Shown here in pieces: positions 34,301 to 43,279 of a DNA stretch of 64,000 bases; position 1 is the first letter of the stretch, and each line of letters opens with the position of its first letter. The DNA is taken from NCBI GenBank assembly GCA_025345505.1, contig JANVCC010000018.1, positions 36,531,191 through 36,595,190 on the forward strand, written 5' to 3'. The notes under the pieces are model-generated. The model ran no database searches. It was not told where the DNA came from and saw nothing but the letters and a program-made list of their open reading frames with translations. A program made the translations under genes and the position numbers. The DNA comes from Todiramphus chloris collaris (lineage: Eukaryota > Chordata > Aves > Coraciiformes > Alcedinidae).

Positions 34301-36477
34301 TTGCAAAGAGAAGCACAGAAGTGATGGGGTAGGATAGAGTACCCTGAGCAACATTCTGAACTAAAGTCTTGAAATGTCTCTTGGGTGTCACTTAATTGAG
34401 AAAACATTGATCTAGAAATTCAGTTTAAATTAGGCCCGTTACTTCAATTTTTACTTACTGTCTAATTGTTGAAATTTTTTTTCTCATTTACAATTAAATG
34501 GATTAAAATGGACTAGTGCACATGTAATGTCAATTTAGTTTACTAGGCCATAGGTCTGTCAGGAGACATAGGAATATGGTTTTGCCTTTTAATTTCAGTA
34601 CCTGTACTTTTATCACTAGATAAATTGTTACTACCTAGAATTTATATGATAGAAGTAGGTTTTGTTTATGCTTACTTAATTCTTAGGTGAATTTTTAGGA
34701 ACAAATGAATTTCACTTCTTCCTTTACAACACTGAAGTGAAAAATCAATATTATTTCATAACCTGGTGACGTCTGGCCTATTCAGAGCTTCATGGTCTAG
34801 ACATTGTGCAAATTTACAGTAAAACCCCTTTCTTCCTTTCAGTAGGAGCAGGGTACACAAGTGCTTGTTTTTTACTCAGTAACTACTCCTAGGGAGTTTC
34901 TGAAACCGTTATAGTATTTTCTCATTATCAAAACTGTACTGACATTTTCACAAGTTTGGCTAAGCATTCTTACTTCACTGCTTGGGTGATTGAGCTACAC
35001 CAATAGATGTATAAGTAAATAATGCAACAGTAAACTCATGCTTCAGTATCTCAATTGGTACCAGATGCTTTTCCTTATAAGGCAAAATACACAGCTAAAA
35101 TTTTTAAGATTGAAATGGTTAAATGCTTAAATACACGGTAGTGGGGGTCATTTGATTGATTTGATTGACTTGATTGGTAGGAGCAACTAAATGTCTGTGA
35201 GATCTGATACTGTGCCATTGGAGCTGAGCAGGATGGGAAATTAATCGTAGGAAACATCAGTGTCTTGGTCATTACCATCTTGTGTAGCAGATTTCTAATC
35301 AGCAGCAATATTTAAGAAATATTCTTCTGCTTACCAGGTTTGAGGTTCATTTCATTCTTTCACAACCAACAAAGGACTGGGTGGGTAAACAGGGGAAGAT
35401 TTCTTCATCTCTGCTCTCTGAGTTTGTGAAAAGAAGCAGAAAAGACTCCAAAATTCTCATCTGCATCTGTGGTCCAGTACCTTTTACAGAACAAGGAGTA
35501 CAGTGAGTACTTTAAATGATGAACTACAGAATGAGAAATTAAAAAAAAGTTATCACCAAACCAGCTATAGTGTTTCTGACTTTGGACTCTCAACAATGAC
35601 CTTATGTTTTTCACTTTGCAAGGAAACTTTTTATCATTGAAATTACTAGTTGTTTCTATTAAAAAAGCCTCACTTGGCATCATACTTGCGGAGTATATTT
35701 AGTGTGTAGCTAAGTAAATATCAGCAACTTGTAAATTTCCTGAGCTTTAGGAAGTTGTCCAAAGCTTTGTAAGAGCGTCTTGTTGACAATGACCTTTTTC
35801 CCCCAAGATTTTACATGCTGCTTTCAATTTGATATTCACAGAGAAGTTGCTGTAAGAGGAAATAAGCTTTCTGTGTTGGTGTCAGCTTGACAAATTAAGC
35901 TACAAAAAGTGAAATCCAAAGGAGTTTTTATCACAAGCACTTTTCTTGAGTTTAATTTTTTTTTAGTTAATACATTTATTTATGTCTGTACCTAATACTT
36001 TCCTTGTTTTATATGCCGTATGTTTAAAGATAAAAGACCTTCTTAAGTTTCTTTGTCCCAGCTTCAAAACACTGAACCAATATGGACATAATTTGCATTT
36101 CTGCAGCCCTGATGAAGTCAGGTGCATGGATCTAATGGAGGGAGGAATTGGTCAGTAATTAAGCTACCTCCTGAGAAATTAGAGATGATTCAAATCATAT
36201 CTCTATTCTTTGAATTTTTTTTTCATTTTATCCTAAAATATCATAGAGTACCTATGAGCTCCTGGGAATGAATTGTTTTCAAAATGTATTTGTGAAGGTA
36301 AACTTCATTATGCATATCTGAATCAAAACAAGATAGTGGTGCTGCAGTTATGCCTTAGCTGTGTCTGTAGTGGGTTTTAAGTTTCAAATACTAATATTCC
36401 AAACTTGATTTCTGATTTTCAGATATCTGAAGGATCTTGGATATTCCCAAGAAGAGATACACACTTTTACTGCATAA
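1265..36477 (+). CDS. CYB5R4: CYB5R4, cytochrome b5 reductase 4 (3' 14 exons, partial)
   Basis: This gene encodes a soluble ER-associated flavohemoprotein that passes electrons from NAD(P)H through FAD to a fused cytochrome b5 heme. Joining the 14 exons listed below gives 447 residues to the stop, close to the length of the matching part of the human protein as I recall it (521 residues in total). Domains in order, numbered from the first partial codon: cytochrome b5 (1 to about 60) with heme-ligand His13 in the HPGG motif and His36 in VHRWVN; a linker (about 61-95); a CS domain (about 96-185); and a ferredoxin-reductase-like domain (about 198-447) with FAD motif KPYTPV (250-255), NADH motif GTGFTPM (325-331) and CGPVPF (419-424). 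The protein ends in FTA, as in mammals. Introns range from 110 bp to 8.3 kb. All junction phases agree and no frameshift or stop was found, so the gene looks functional. The start codon and first exons lie before the window. Confidence 0.97.
1366..3548 (+). other. CYB5R4 intron
   Basis: This 2.2-kb intron is T-rich and holds one short CR1 tail (see 2325). Nothing else is recognised. Confidence 0.85.
2325..2392 (+). repeat. CR1 LINE 3' tail fragment
   Basis: The segment 'ggcagggaggttggattaga' followed by 'tctttaaggtcccttccagcc' is the conserved 3' end of CR1. It is heavily truncated at its 5' end. Confidence 0.8.
3549..3633 (+). CDS. CYB5R4: CYB5R4 exon, end of cytochrome b5 domain
   Basis: The acceptor is taatatag and the donor is AAAAG|GTGAGG. 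The phase goes from 0 to 1. It encodes [20 protein letters not shown] followed by VKPVVAPK. The His codon at 3552-3554 is the second axial heme ligand, so the two ligands sit on separate exons. Confidence 0.96.
3634..7269 (+). other. CYB5R4 intron
   Basis: This 3.6-kb intron shows no interspersed repeat or exon that I recognise. Small open frames here look like chance. Confidence 0.8.
7270..7311 (+). CDS. CYB5R4: CYB5R4 small exon, linker after b5 domain
   Basis: This is a 42-nt exon, phase 1 to phase 1, after the acceptor gcttgtag and before the donor AATG|GTAAGT. It encodes [14 protein letters not shown] plus the first base of a Gly codon. It fills the poorly conserved linker between the b5 and CS domains. 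The match to family members is weak except for the EEKK..LNG pattern, but both splice sites and the phase fit. Confidence 0.88.
8260..9320 (+). repeat. CR1 LINE, 5'-truncated, with ORF2 relics
   Basis: This fragment of about 1.06 kb is in the same sense as CYB5R4. Broken frames give reverse-transcriptase residues such as the '[20 protein letters not shown]'-like region near 8340 and [14 protein letters not shown] near 8800. It ends in 'ggtcccttccaaccc' and 'catgattcta'. Several frameshifts make it inactive. The 5' limit is approximate. Confidence 0.9.
10880..11790 (-). repeat. Old, diverged CR1 LINE fragment
   Basis: The reverse strand matches CR1 order: a 3' part near 10,900 ('ctggtccagtctcctgctgaaag'-like), then the ORF2 C-terminal region near 11,210-11,460, then more of the RT domain ('cagcctgtctgggtcccttt' near 11,640). 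It is much more diverged than the other copies and contains a C-rich insertion near 11,060. Confidence 0.75.
13681..13735 (+). CDS. CYB5R4: CYB5R4 exon, linker before CS domain
   Basis: This is a 55-nt exon, phase 1 to phase 2, after the acceptor ctctttgtag and before the donor CCAAG|GTAAAC. It encodes [18 protein letters not shown] and the start of a Ser codon. The GMLP start matches the family. Confidence 0.93.
13736..15314 (+). other. CYB5R4 intron
   Basis: This 1.6-kb intron contains no repeat that I recognise. A 165-codon antisense open frame (14,324-14,821) has no recognisable domain and is of a length expected by chance over a window this size. Confidence 0.8.
15315..15372 (+). CDS. 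CYB5R4: CYB5R4 exon, start of CS domain
   Basis: The acceptor has a long T tract ending in acag, and the donor is AAG|GTAATG. The phase goes from 2 to 0. It encodes [20 protein letters not shown], the first strands of the CS (p23-like) domain, and is highly similar to the mammalian protein. Confidence 0.96.
15373..15482 (+). other. CYB5R4 minimal intron of 110 bp
   Basis: This is the shortest intron of the gene, running from GTAATG to an acceptor ttgaaag. It holds a 15-base T run (15,450-15,464) that serves as the pyrimidine tract. Confidence 0.9.
15483..15576 (+). CDS. CYB5R4: CYB5R4 exon, CS domain
   Basis: The phase goes from 0 to 1. It encodes [20 protein letters not shown] and then [11 protein letters not shown]. 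Two donors are possible: GTTG|GTAGGT after 15,576 and GTAG|GTACAG after 15,580. Only the first keeps the frame into the next exon. The exon is separated from the previous one by just 110 bp. Confidence 0.94.
15577..16563 (+). other. CYB5R4 intron with antisense CR1
   Basis: This 1.0-kb intron is about 40 percent CR1 (15,987-16,374). Confidence 0.85.
15987..16374 (-). repeat. CR1 LINE 3' fragment
   Basis: It begins with the reversed CR1 tail 'cagaatcatagaatagtttt' and continues through the conserved 'ctccaccagctccctgggca' block to the 'aggctaaatagacccagat' region. It is nearly the same subfamily as the sense copy at 42,512-43,013. Confidence 0.95.
16564..16596 (+). CDS. CYB5R4: CYB5R4 33-nt micro-exon, CS domain
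   Basis: The acceptor is gtctatttcag and the donor is ACTG|GTAAGT. The phase is 1 to 1. It encodes (D)[10 protein letters not shown]. The HxVQE core matches the family, which confirms that this very short exon is real. Confidence 0.93.
16597..17218 (+). other. CYB5R4 intron
   Basis: This 0.6-kb AT-rich intron contains nothing recognisable beyond splice signals. Confidence 0.85.
17219..17341 (+). CDS. CYB5R4: CYB5R4 exon, end of CS domain
   Basis: The acceptor is ttctgttttag and the donor is AGAG|GTAAGC. The phase is 1 to 1. It encodes [20 protein letters not shown] and then the [16 protein letters not shown] end of the CS domain, including the conserved W..LG.PL.NHN pattern. Confidence 0.96.
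21665..22010 (+). repeat. CR1 LINE 3' fragment
   Basis: It runs from 'agcctgagagggaatcttat' through 'tggaacaggctgcccagaga' to the tail 'tccattctgtgatt'. It is moderately diverged. Confidence 0.93.
23165..23350 (-). repeat. CR1 LINE 3' fragment, diverged
   Basis: The reversed tail 'agaaccatagactaacttag' leads into 'ggtcaaacctcctgctcaaa' and 'gggcagcctgccccagtgtt', which are CR1 3' blocks. Confidence 0.85.
25619..25759 (+). CDS. CYB5R4: CYB5R4 exon, start of reductase FAD-binding barrel
   Basis: The acceptor is gtttttag and the donor is GCAG|GTAAGA. The phase is 1 to 1. It encodes [20 protein letters not shown] and [20 protein letters not shown]. The PTGQHVYLK segment is the conserved barrel turn of cytochrome b5 reductases. 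The exon lies after the largest intron (8.3 kb). Confidence 0.96.
25760..26949 (+). other. CYB5R4 intron
   Basis: This 1.2-kb intron contains no recognised repeat. It ends in a T-rich tract and the acceptor tctgtctag. Confidence 0.85.
26950..27102 (+). CDS. CYB5R4: CYB5R4 exon, FAD-binding motif
   Basis: The acceptor is tctgtctag and the donor is ATTG|GTATGT. The phase is 1 to 1. It encodes [11 protein letters not shown], which contains the (R/K)xYTP FAD-contact motif, and later [20 protein letters not shown], which has the KxYxxGxxT FAD phosphate motif. The stretch between them diverges from mammals. Confidence 0.96.
27329..28213 (-). repeat. CR1 LINE with 158-codon ORF2 remnant
   Basis: This is the best preserved CR1 in the window. 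On the reverse strand, 28,110 down to 27,634 is an unbroken frame with C-terminal reverse-transcriptase features: [49 protein letters not shown] and [19 protein letters not shown]. It is truncated at its 5' end, so it cannot move by itself. It lies 226 bp after a coding exon. Confidence 0.95.
28202..28254 (+). repeat. Short tandem duplication at CR1 5' end
   Basis: The 17-mer TGGTGTCATCATGTTGA occurs exactly at 28,216-28,232 and 28,238-28,254 (22-bp period), with a shorter related copy starting at 28,202. This is a local duplication of CR1-derived sequence at the truncation point. Confidence 0.85.
28483..28700 (+). repeat. CR1 LINE 3' fragment
   Basis: It contains 'ggttagatatcaggaagcac', 'gggctgcccagggagatggt' and the tail 'attctgtgattctgt'. 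Confidence 0.94.
28903..29053 (+). CDS. CYB5R4: CYB5R4 exon, NADH-binding motif
   Basis: The acceptor is cttttttataaag and the donor is CTCCG|GTACGT. The phase goes from 1 to 2. It encodes [13 protein letters not shown], then [20 protein letters not shown]. The GTGFTPM segment is the pyridine-nucleotide loop of this family. Confidence 0.97.
29054..33872 (+). other. CYB5R4 intron
   Basis: This 4.8-kb intron shows no interspersed repeat that I recognise. It ends in a T/TG-rich tract (33,825-33,868) that forms the pyrimidine tract of the next acceptor. Small open frames at 32.68-32.99 kb overlap on both strands and look like chance. Confidence 0.8.
33873..33959 (+). CDS. CYB5R4: CYB5R4 exon, NADH-binding lobe
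   Basis: The exon follows a long T/G-rich tract and the acceptor gtctgaag, and ends at GAAAG|GTATTT. The phase is 2 to 2. It encodes [20 protein letters not shown] and EQLALKDER. The [13 protein letters not shown] pattern is a family hallmark. Confidence 0.97.
33960..35337 (+). other. CYB5R4 intron
   Basis: This 1.4-kb intron is AT-rich and nothing in it is recognised. Confidence 0.85.
35338..35502 (+). CDS. CYB5R4: CYB5R4 exon, CGPxP motif
   Basis: The acceptor is gcttaccag and the donor is GTACA|GTGAGT. The phase is 2 to 2. It encodes [20 protein letters not shown] and further to [16 protein letters not shown]. The CGPVPF motif lines the NADH and FAD pocket. Confidence 0.97.
35503..36422 (+). 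other. CYB5R4 last intron
   Basis: This 0.9-kb intron is AT-rich and nothing in it is recognised. Confidence 0.85.
36423..36477 (+). CDS. CYB5R4: CYB5R4 terminal coding exon with stop codon
   Basis: The acceptor is ctgattttcag. The exon completes a Gln codon and encodes [17 protein letters not shown], then TAA at 36,475-36,477. The IHxFTA ending is the known C-terminus of CYB5R4. Confidence 0.96.
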
Positions 36478-37050
36478 ACCCATATGAGGATTTCAATGCT
36501 TGTTTGTATAATTCAATCTTATTTATTTACCTTCATGAATTTAAATAAGTGAGAAGCAATTTTGTAAGACTTGAAATTTCATTCTTGGTACCAAACTGTT
36601 TCTCAGAAGAAATGTATCTTTGAAAAAATTTTATACTGTGTTTTATCTTCTTTTTGTAAATATTTTTCCTAATACTTAAGTCATCCAGGGTATTAATTTA
36701 TTGTAGAGGAAAGCAAAAATGTATAGTATACATGATGTGAGGTGTTTCATGCTGTTGGTTCACAAGAATTCTTAAGTTTATGACAAGCACCAGTTTAGGT
36801 TTTGATGTGAAAAAGCTTATATCTTACTGTAAAAAGTCTTAAGAGCAATACTGTTTGAAATTAAATATTGCACTGTAACTCAGGTAACCAGTCATTGAAA
36901 AATGATCTTTTTCATCGGATATCTCTGTTTGACTTGCAAGTGATCCAGATACATTTTTGTCTTTGTAAACAAAGAATACCTTTTGGTAAAATACAAAATT
37001 TACATCAAGTAATAAAAAAAATAAAAATTTTATATTACGTTGTGTATTTT
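36478..37050 (+). other. CYB5R4: CYB5R4 3' UTR, probable extent
   Basis: This AT-rich sequence runs from the stop codon to the first convincing polyadenylation site. An ATTAAA at 36,860-36,865 could give a shorter form. The end is an estimate, because no transcript evidence is available. Confidence 0.6.
37011..37025 (+). terminator. Tandem AATAAA polyadenylation signals for CYB5R4
   Basis: Two AATAAA hexamers (37,011-37,016 and 37,020-37,025) are followed within 15-50 bases by a T/GT-rich stretch, as expected for a cleavage site near 37,040. Confidence 0.6.
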
Positions 37051-39186
37051 TTGCAAATTTTTTTTTTGTATTTTCACTGTATAAGGTCCTACAGAAAGGT
37101 TTGCACAAGCTTAGGACACCAGCTGACAACTCAGAATGAGAGGCACTGAGTTGGTCTCTCACAAAACTTTCTGCATGACCTCATGATATCAGGCATCCCT
37201 TGTAACGAGACCTTCTGAAGGTAAAAGCATGACACCTTATGGCCTGCAGATAACAGGGTAAGGACTATAGAAGTACCTAAAAATATTTGACAAGTTTCGC
37301 TAGTATTAAATGAGGTTCTTTGAATCAGTGGAATTCTTTTTATTATTCCACTAACAAAAGTACATTATTGTGAGGCAGTAATCTGCTGTCCAATAGTGGT
37401 TTGAGGGAAAAAAAGCAGAAAAGCAGTTACTCCCCCTTCTAGATGTCACACGAAACATTGCCTACAGATATTACTGACATCTAGTGCTGTTTACATTCTC
37501 CTTTAGTGTTGAATGGGTATTTCTTCTTCCTAAGAAGCCAGACGTGAGGCTATGGCATTAATACTTCAACGTTTATAAAAAACTGTTTTAATAATAGCCT
37601 TTAAAAAGGTTAAATTGCTATCTGACTGTGACTGGCTATGCTAAAGTGAGCTGTCATCTCTTCAGTGCCCTCTCGTTTATTTGACTTGAAGTTAGATAAG
37701 GATCCGGTTGTCAGTCACTGCCCAAAGGTCACAAGTTATTTCAGAGGAGATAATGGTAATGTCCTCGTTTTGTCACCTAGAAGGATCTAAATGTTTTCGG
37801 TTACAATTTCGAACTGTGTTATCTGTGAATATTTGTACCAGGAAGCTCTGAACTGCTCTGCTGAGCAGAAGCATCAGTGCTGTGCTGGAAAAAAAAAATG
37901 CTCCTTGAATTTTGTTATTTTCTGTTGCAAATGCAAGATTACTGTGGTGACTTAAAAAATTTGTATTTTGGTATTGATGACTAAACTTTACATCTTCCGT
38001 AGGGTACTGAGGAATTTCTTCTGTTCCGGTCTCCAAGATCTGATGGGATGGTCTCCAGTGTAAAAGACTTTTATTAATTGCCTTCTTTTCAGGCTCTTTG
38101 GTTTTAGCAGGTTACTTTGCTAATATCCTGCCCTTTGTGCATTGATTCTCCAGATTTGCCTTTATCCAGGAGGACAAAATAAAAGTGTTTTGGCTAAGTA
38201 CCTGCTGTGACAGAGTACATCAATGACTTTATCCTTTGCCTTAGGATGTAGGCCATATTTGTCAATAGATGATGACTTCTTAAAGGCTTTGTGCAATCCA
38301 GGTGGTGATCGTGGATGTGGAAATACTTCAGAGTAGTTCTACAGTCTTGTGAAGTTTGCAGTTAGTATGCCTCCCTTTTGGTTTCTGAAAGTTTGTTCCC
38401 AATCTGGTGTACTATTGGTAATTGCTATTTACAGTTGCAGCTTGAAGGAGGTTGTATTCTTGGAGACTTTTGGACTGTTATCCTGAAACAAGAAAGACTC
38501 CAACATGATCGGTGATACTCAGTGTCATAAGGCACACAGGTCTTAAATAGGTTAAATATGAAGCACGGAAAACAACCAGATTGGTAGCTGCCTTTGCAAA
38601 TCCAACAAGACATTGAATGCAGTGATGTTCTGCTGTGGTAGTTCCTCCAGGTCACATCTTCATGGGGTTGGAGTAAACTTCCTGAATCTTGAGATGCATC
38701 TGTCCACAGGGAAAAGAGGAGTCTATTTCCAGGGCTTGTTGAAACTACATTTTTGGGGGGAAATTGTTAATACATCAAAAACTGAGTAATATTGAGATGC
38801 TGTTGTTACTGTTGAGGAGCAAAAGAAGATGGGCATGCAAAAGAGACATCCTTGGAGGTCTCAGTATGCAAATGTTTTACTTTTCAAAACTTTTGAATGG
38901 CTGCTGTTCGTAGTTTCTGATTCATCTATAGTCAAATCACTTAACAAGAACTGAATTCAGACGTGTTTCTGTTTGCAATAAAAATGGAATGTCTAAATCT
39001 GGCCTAGTAAAGGGGAGAAGCTGGAGATTCCTGCATGAGCTCATCCATGAATCAACATGGAGTTATGTTGACCAGTGTGCTTGCGGGGATCCCATTGCAC
39101 TAGGGGAGACAAAAAGGCTGGTCCTGAGGTGTGACATGTTGAGCATTAAATAGGAAGTCAGTGTTTCTGCTTTCTTTTGGGATGAT
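37051..39186. other. Intergenic sequence, no gene seen
   Basis: This sequence lies downstream of the CYB5R4 polyadenylation signals. No coding similarity or repeat is recognised. Open frames are below about 90 codons and have no recognisable motif. Confidence 0.7.
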
Positions 39187-39682
39187 CAGAGAATCATGGA
39201 ATGGTTTTGGCTGGAAGGGACCTTAGAGATGATCTAGCTCCAAGCAACCTGCCGTCAGCAGGAACACCTTCCACTATATCACATTGCTCAAAGCCCCATC
39301 CGACCTGGCCTTGAACACTTCCAGGGAAGGGGCATCCGCAACCTCTCTAGGTAACTTGTTCCAGTGTTTCACCCTTCTCATAGTGGAGAACCTCTTCCTA
39401 ATATCTAACCTAAATCTGCCCTCTTTCAGTTTCAAGCCATTACCCCCTGTCCTGTCACAGCATACCCTTGTAAAAAGTCTCTCTCTGTCTTCCCTGTAGA
39501 TTCCCTTTCGTTACTGGAAGGTTGCTATAAGGTCTTGCTGGAGCTTTCTCTCCTTCAAGCTAAACAGACCCAACTCTTTCAGCTTTTCTTCATAGGAGAG
39601 GTATTCTAGCCCTCTGATTATCTTCATGGCCATCTTCTGGACCCACTTCAACAGGTCCATCTCTTTCCTGTGGTTCCTACCT
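39187..39682 (-). repeat. CR1 LINE 3' fragment
   Basis: The reversed tail 'cagagaatcatggaatggtt' leads through 'cttgaacacttccagggaag' and 'ctccttcaagctaaacagac' to the end of ORF2. Confidence 0.92.
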
Positions 39683-41751
39683 ATTAATCCTTTTCTGAAA
39701 GGCTTAGTTACTGTGTTGCCAGGGTCAAACAAGGGGCTTGTATGGAAAACCATTTCTGGAGAAAATCTGACATCTGTAGTCTCACAGCTTCTCAGAATGT
39801 ATTCTTGGATAAACTCTTCACGTAATTTATTACATTTACAGCTGTAGACACCTATTTTGTGCCATTAAAACAATCTTGCAGAAGTAAATGCTTGAGTACA
39901 CTGTATTAACAAGTCTGCCAAGAGACTATTCATAAAATACTTGAATTTGTCAACATATGAGAAACATGAAAAATATTATTAATATAATGTTTATAATGCG
40001 TTTTGTCATTAGAATTCAATCTGTATGTCTTCAATTATACGTTGTAATAATCCATTAGTAAGTCTGCTTTAGCTGTAGCTGCTGAATGCTGCCGATAATG
40101 AAAAGGAATGATAAATTGTAACAATTATTTGCCAGTTGTGTTTTTAAAAACTCAGCTTCTTGGGTTTTGTTGCCTTTAGTAAATGCAAGGAAGACAATTG
40201 CTTATTCGAAATTGCTTATTGAAAATACATCAGTTCCAGTTCTGGAATTCTTACATGTTCAAAGACTGATTAAAACAAGGTCAGATGAGCCAATGTGAAG
40301 CAGTGTAGTTGATCATTTCTCTGCTGCTACTCAAGAAGATGTTTGTATGCTCACTAAGAGAGGTGTGTATAGCAAAGGATCCTTAAGCCACCCTGGAAAT
40401 AAAAAGGAGTTTGAAGAATGTAGTCATTCAGTAGGTCTTCATTAACAAAAAAAAATCTGAACATTTTCTTTACACAGTGTTTTATTACTTCACTGCATCA
40501 GTTGTTCCCACTGTTCTGGAGGAGATTCCTTACGTAGGTGGAAAACTTTACTTTATTATCTCCTCCTATGGATTTTTTTTTTTTTCCCTGAGTGAAATTG
40601 ATTTTGGGGAGAAGCCACAGCAAACCTCCATGGAGGTATATCTTTGATCATACTAACCCTTAGCTGCTTTTCTAGAAAAAAATCCCACATTACAAAACTG
40701 CACCACCCACCTTATAAAGTTTATGCCCATCTTTTAAAATGTGTTGGTGGCCTCTTAACATCAGCAGGTCATGCTACATGCAGTTGAAATAAAGTTTTTT
40801 CTTCTCCCTCACAAGCTGGTGAGCTTACTTTGGAAATGCATCTTCTGCCTTTTTACATCAGACTGCTGCATCCTGATTTTACAGTTTGAAGACCCGATCA
40901 AAGCCCAACTAAAACACACCACATGGATTTGTGGAAGTTAACGCCCATGAAAACTGTACATTAAATGAGAATTTGAATGGGAATTTTCAGAGACAAACTA
41001 TTTATGAACTCGCTGTCTCGTAAAGTACTGTTGTAGAAGAGTGACATGTTTCCACTCTCTCTTTTCTTGCATCTCTTGCACATAGGTCTGTAATGTGGCT
41101 CTTTGAGCTGTATGGTTTGGAAAAAGGAGAAAAGTTCCCGAATGTTTCAATTCCACGTACAGGTCTTCATTGCTCTGACCTTGTCAAGCATGATGTCCCT
41201 GTGGTGATTCCTTCTAGACCACTTCAGGAGGACCTCTTTAAGCATGGCATTGTACATTTCCAATTGGGAAAATACCTATTTAAGTATCTTTTTGCAACAA
41301 TTGCAATCAGCAACACATCCAAGTGTGGAGTTGAGAGCAGTCATAATGTGACATTTGTAGTGGAGTTAAGTTGAGGGACACTTGTGTCCAAGTACTGAAG
41401 TGGACTTCCTGGTGACATGAGTAGAGTTGCTTGTTTCCCCCAAGATAGGCTCTCAAAACTTCAGATACTTTGAGGATTTTTAAGACGTAATTTAGCATGA
41501 ATTGTCATAGTTCTAAAAGCCTCTGATTTCCCTTGAGGGTTTGAATAGATCTGTTACTACTCATAACTTTGCACGAGTAGCTTAGCAACAAATGGCCATT
41601 TGACATTATTTCAACTTTTTAATCTAGATGTGATACTATTTGCTAGAAGTGTCTGATGTGTAACTTTTAAGTTTTACTTGCATTGTTCTAATACTTGAAG
41701 ACTGGTTGCAGATGATAAATTTTATAATAAATTCCTGAACTGTTTCTACAC
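39683..41751. other. Intergenic sequence with one exon-like frame
   Basis: This stretch is AT-rich and without recognised repeats. The only notable item is the open frame at 41,086-41,374 after a good acceptor, described separately. Confidence 0.65.
41086..41374 (+). other. Unassigned exon-like open frame (95 codons)
   Basis: A pyrimidine-rich tract (ccactctctcttttcttgcatctc..cacatag) precedes position 41,086. From there the frame (phase 2) reads SVMWLFELYGLEKGEKFPNV, continues through KHDVPVVIPSRPLQEDLFKH and ends with VTFVVELS and a stop at 41,372-41,374. I do not recognise the sequence as any known protein or domain. It does not match the Ripply family, whose RIPPLY2 gene is a neighbour in other vertebrates. 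The entry phase equals the phase at the end of the second-last CYB5R4 exon, so an alternative last exon is possible. Chance is also quite possible, because frames of this length are common in this window. Confidence 0.25.
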
Positions 41752-42055
41752 GAAAGCTGGGGAGGGACTTTTTAGGCTGTCGGGCAGTGATAGGACTGGA
41801 GGGAATGGATTAAAACTAGAGATAGGTCGATTCAGGTTAGACATTAGGGAGAATTTCTTCCCCATGAGGGTGGTGAGACACTGGAACAGGTTGCCCAGAG
41901 AGGTGGTGGAAGCCCCATCCTTGGAAGTTTTTAAGCCCAGGCTGGATGGGGCTCTGAGCAACCTGCTCTAGTGGGAGGTGTCCCTGCCCATGGCAGGGGG
42001 GTTGGAACTAGATGATCTTTAAGGTCCCTTCCAACCCTGACAATTCTATGATTCT
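41752..42055 (+). repeat. CR1 LINE 3' fragment
   Basis: It contains 'gattcaggttagacattagg', 'ggttgcccagagaggtggtg' and the tail 'caattctatgattcttt'. Confidence 0.95.
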
Positions 42056-42511
42056 TTGACATCAGGCTGAACATCTAAAATCAAGGCTAATTTATATTAA
42101 CAAATGAAAATGTTTCTTTGAAGGCAGTGATGCTCATTGAGGGCTTGTTTGCATTAGTTAGCATCACAGCCTTATGTGACCATTAAAATGGAGGTGCTGA
42201 CAGTCTTTTTTCTTTATAATTAATCTTTTTTGCTGGTGATGTCATCAAAGAGCCACATTCCTACAACTGTTCTGCGTTCCTGTGTAAGCCAGTGTTTATA
42301 AGGGGTATTGCAAAGCAGCTTCTGTGACTCAAGTCTTCAGATGAATGCTTCCAGCACAGTTCCTCAGTAGGATTCTGCAGAAGCTGTGGCAGGAAGACCC
42401 TGCTGGAGATGTGGTGGAGTCTTTGCCCTCGTGTTCTTTCCAGATCTGATTGGTTACAGTCCTGTGCAGCCTGGTTTGGACTACAGACTTTCTGATGTTG
42501 CTTCTTTTCAC

Positions 42512-43013
42512 CTCAAATACTGTGTCCAGTTTTGAGCCACTCTGTATAAGAAGGTGCTGGAGGAGGTACAGAGGGCGTGCTACAGAGCTAGTAAAGGGTT
42601 TGGAGCATGTGTCTTAGGAAAGGCTGAAGGATCTGGGGCTGCTTAGCCTTGAGAAAAGAAGGCTGAGGGGAGGCCTTATTGCCCTTTACAACTACCTGAA
42701 GGGAAGTTGTAGCAAGGCAGGAGTTGGTCTGTTCTCCCTGGTGACAAGTGACAGAACAAGAGGAAAGGGCCTGAAGTTGAAGCAGGGAAGGTTCAGGCTG
42801 GATATTGGGAAGCATTTCTTTCCAGAAAGGGCTGTCAGGCATGGGAATGGCCTGCCCAGGGAGCTGGTGGAGTCACCATCCCTGGAAGTGTTTAAGAGCC
42901 AGATAGATGTTGTGCTTAGGGACATGGTTTAGTGGTTTTTCAAAGGGCTAGGAATAAGGTTGGACTTGATGATCTTGAAGGTCTCTTCCAGCCGAAACTA
43001 TTCTATGATTCTT
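42512..43013 (+). repeat. CR1 LINE 3' fragment
   Basis: It starts in the ORF2 end region ('tactgtgtccagttttgagc'), passes 'ggctgaggggaggccttatt' and 'ggaatggcctgcccagggag', and ends in 'actattctatgattctt'. It is nearly the same subfamily as the inverted copy at 15,987-16,374. Confidence 0.95.
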
Positions 43014-43279
43014 CCTAAGGTTCTGTCACACCCAAATTATCCTTTGATTTTATGAATGTGTGTGCAAACTTACTTTTTCATGGTAACAATTCCTGTTAAT
43101 CCATGGTTCAGTTTCATGCAGATTCTGTTGTTGAAGAGCATAACCCTCTAATCACATTCTGAAGACTACATACCTCTTCTGTTTATCATAATTTTTCCTG
43201 TGTTTTCACTGAACTTGTTGTTCTGCGGTAAGGATGACAGCAGCAGTAGCTGATGGTTTTCCTTTTAGCATAGTGCTGT

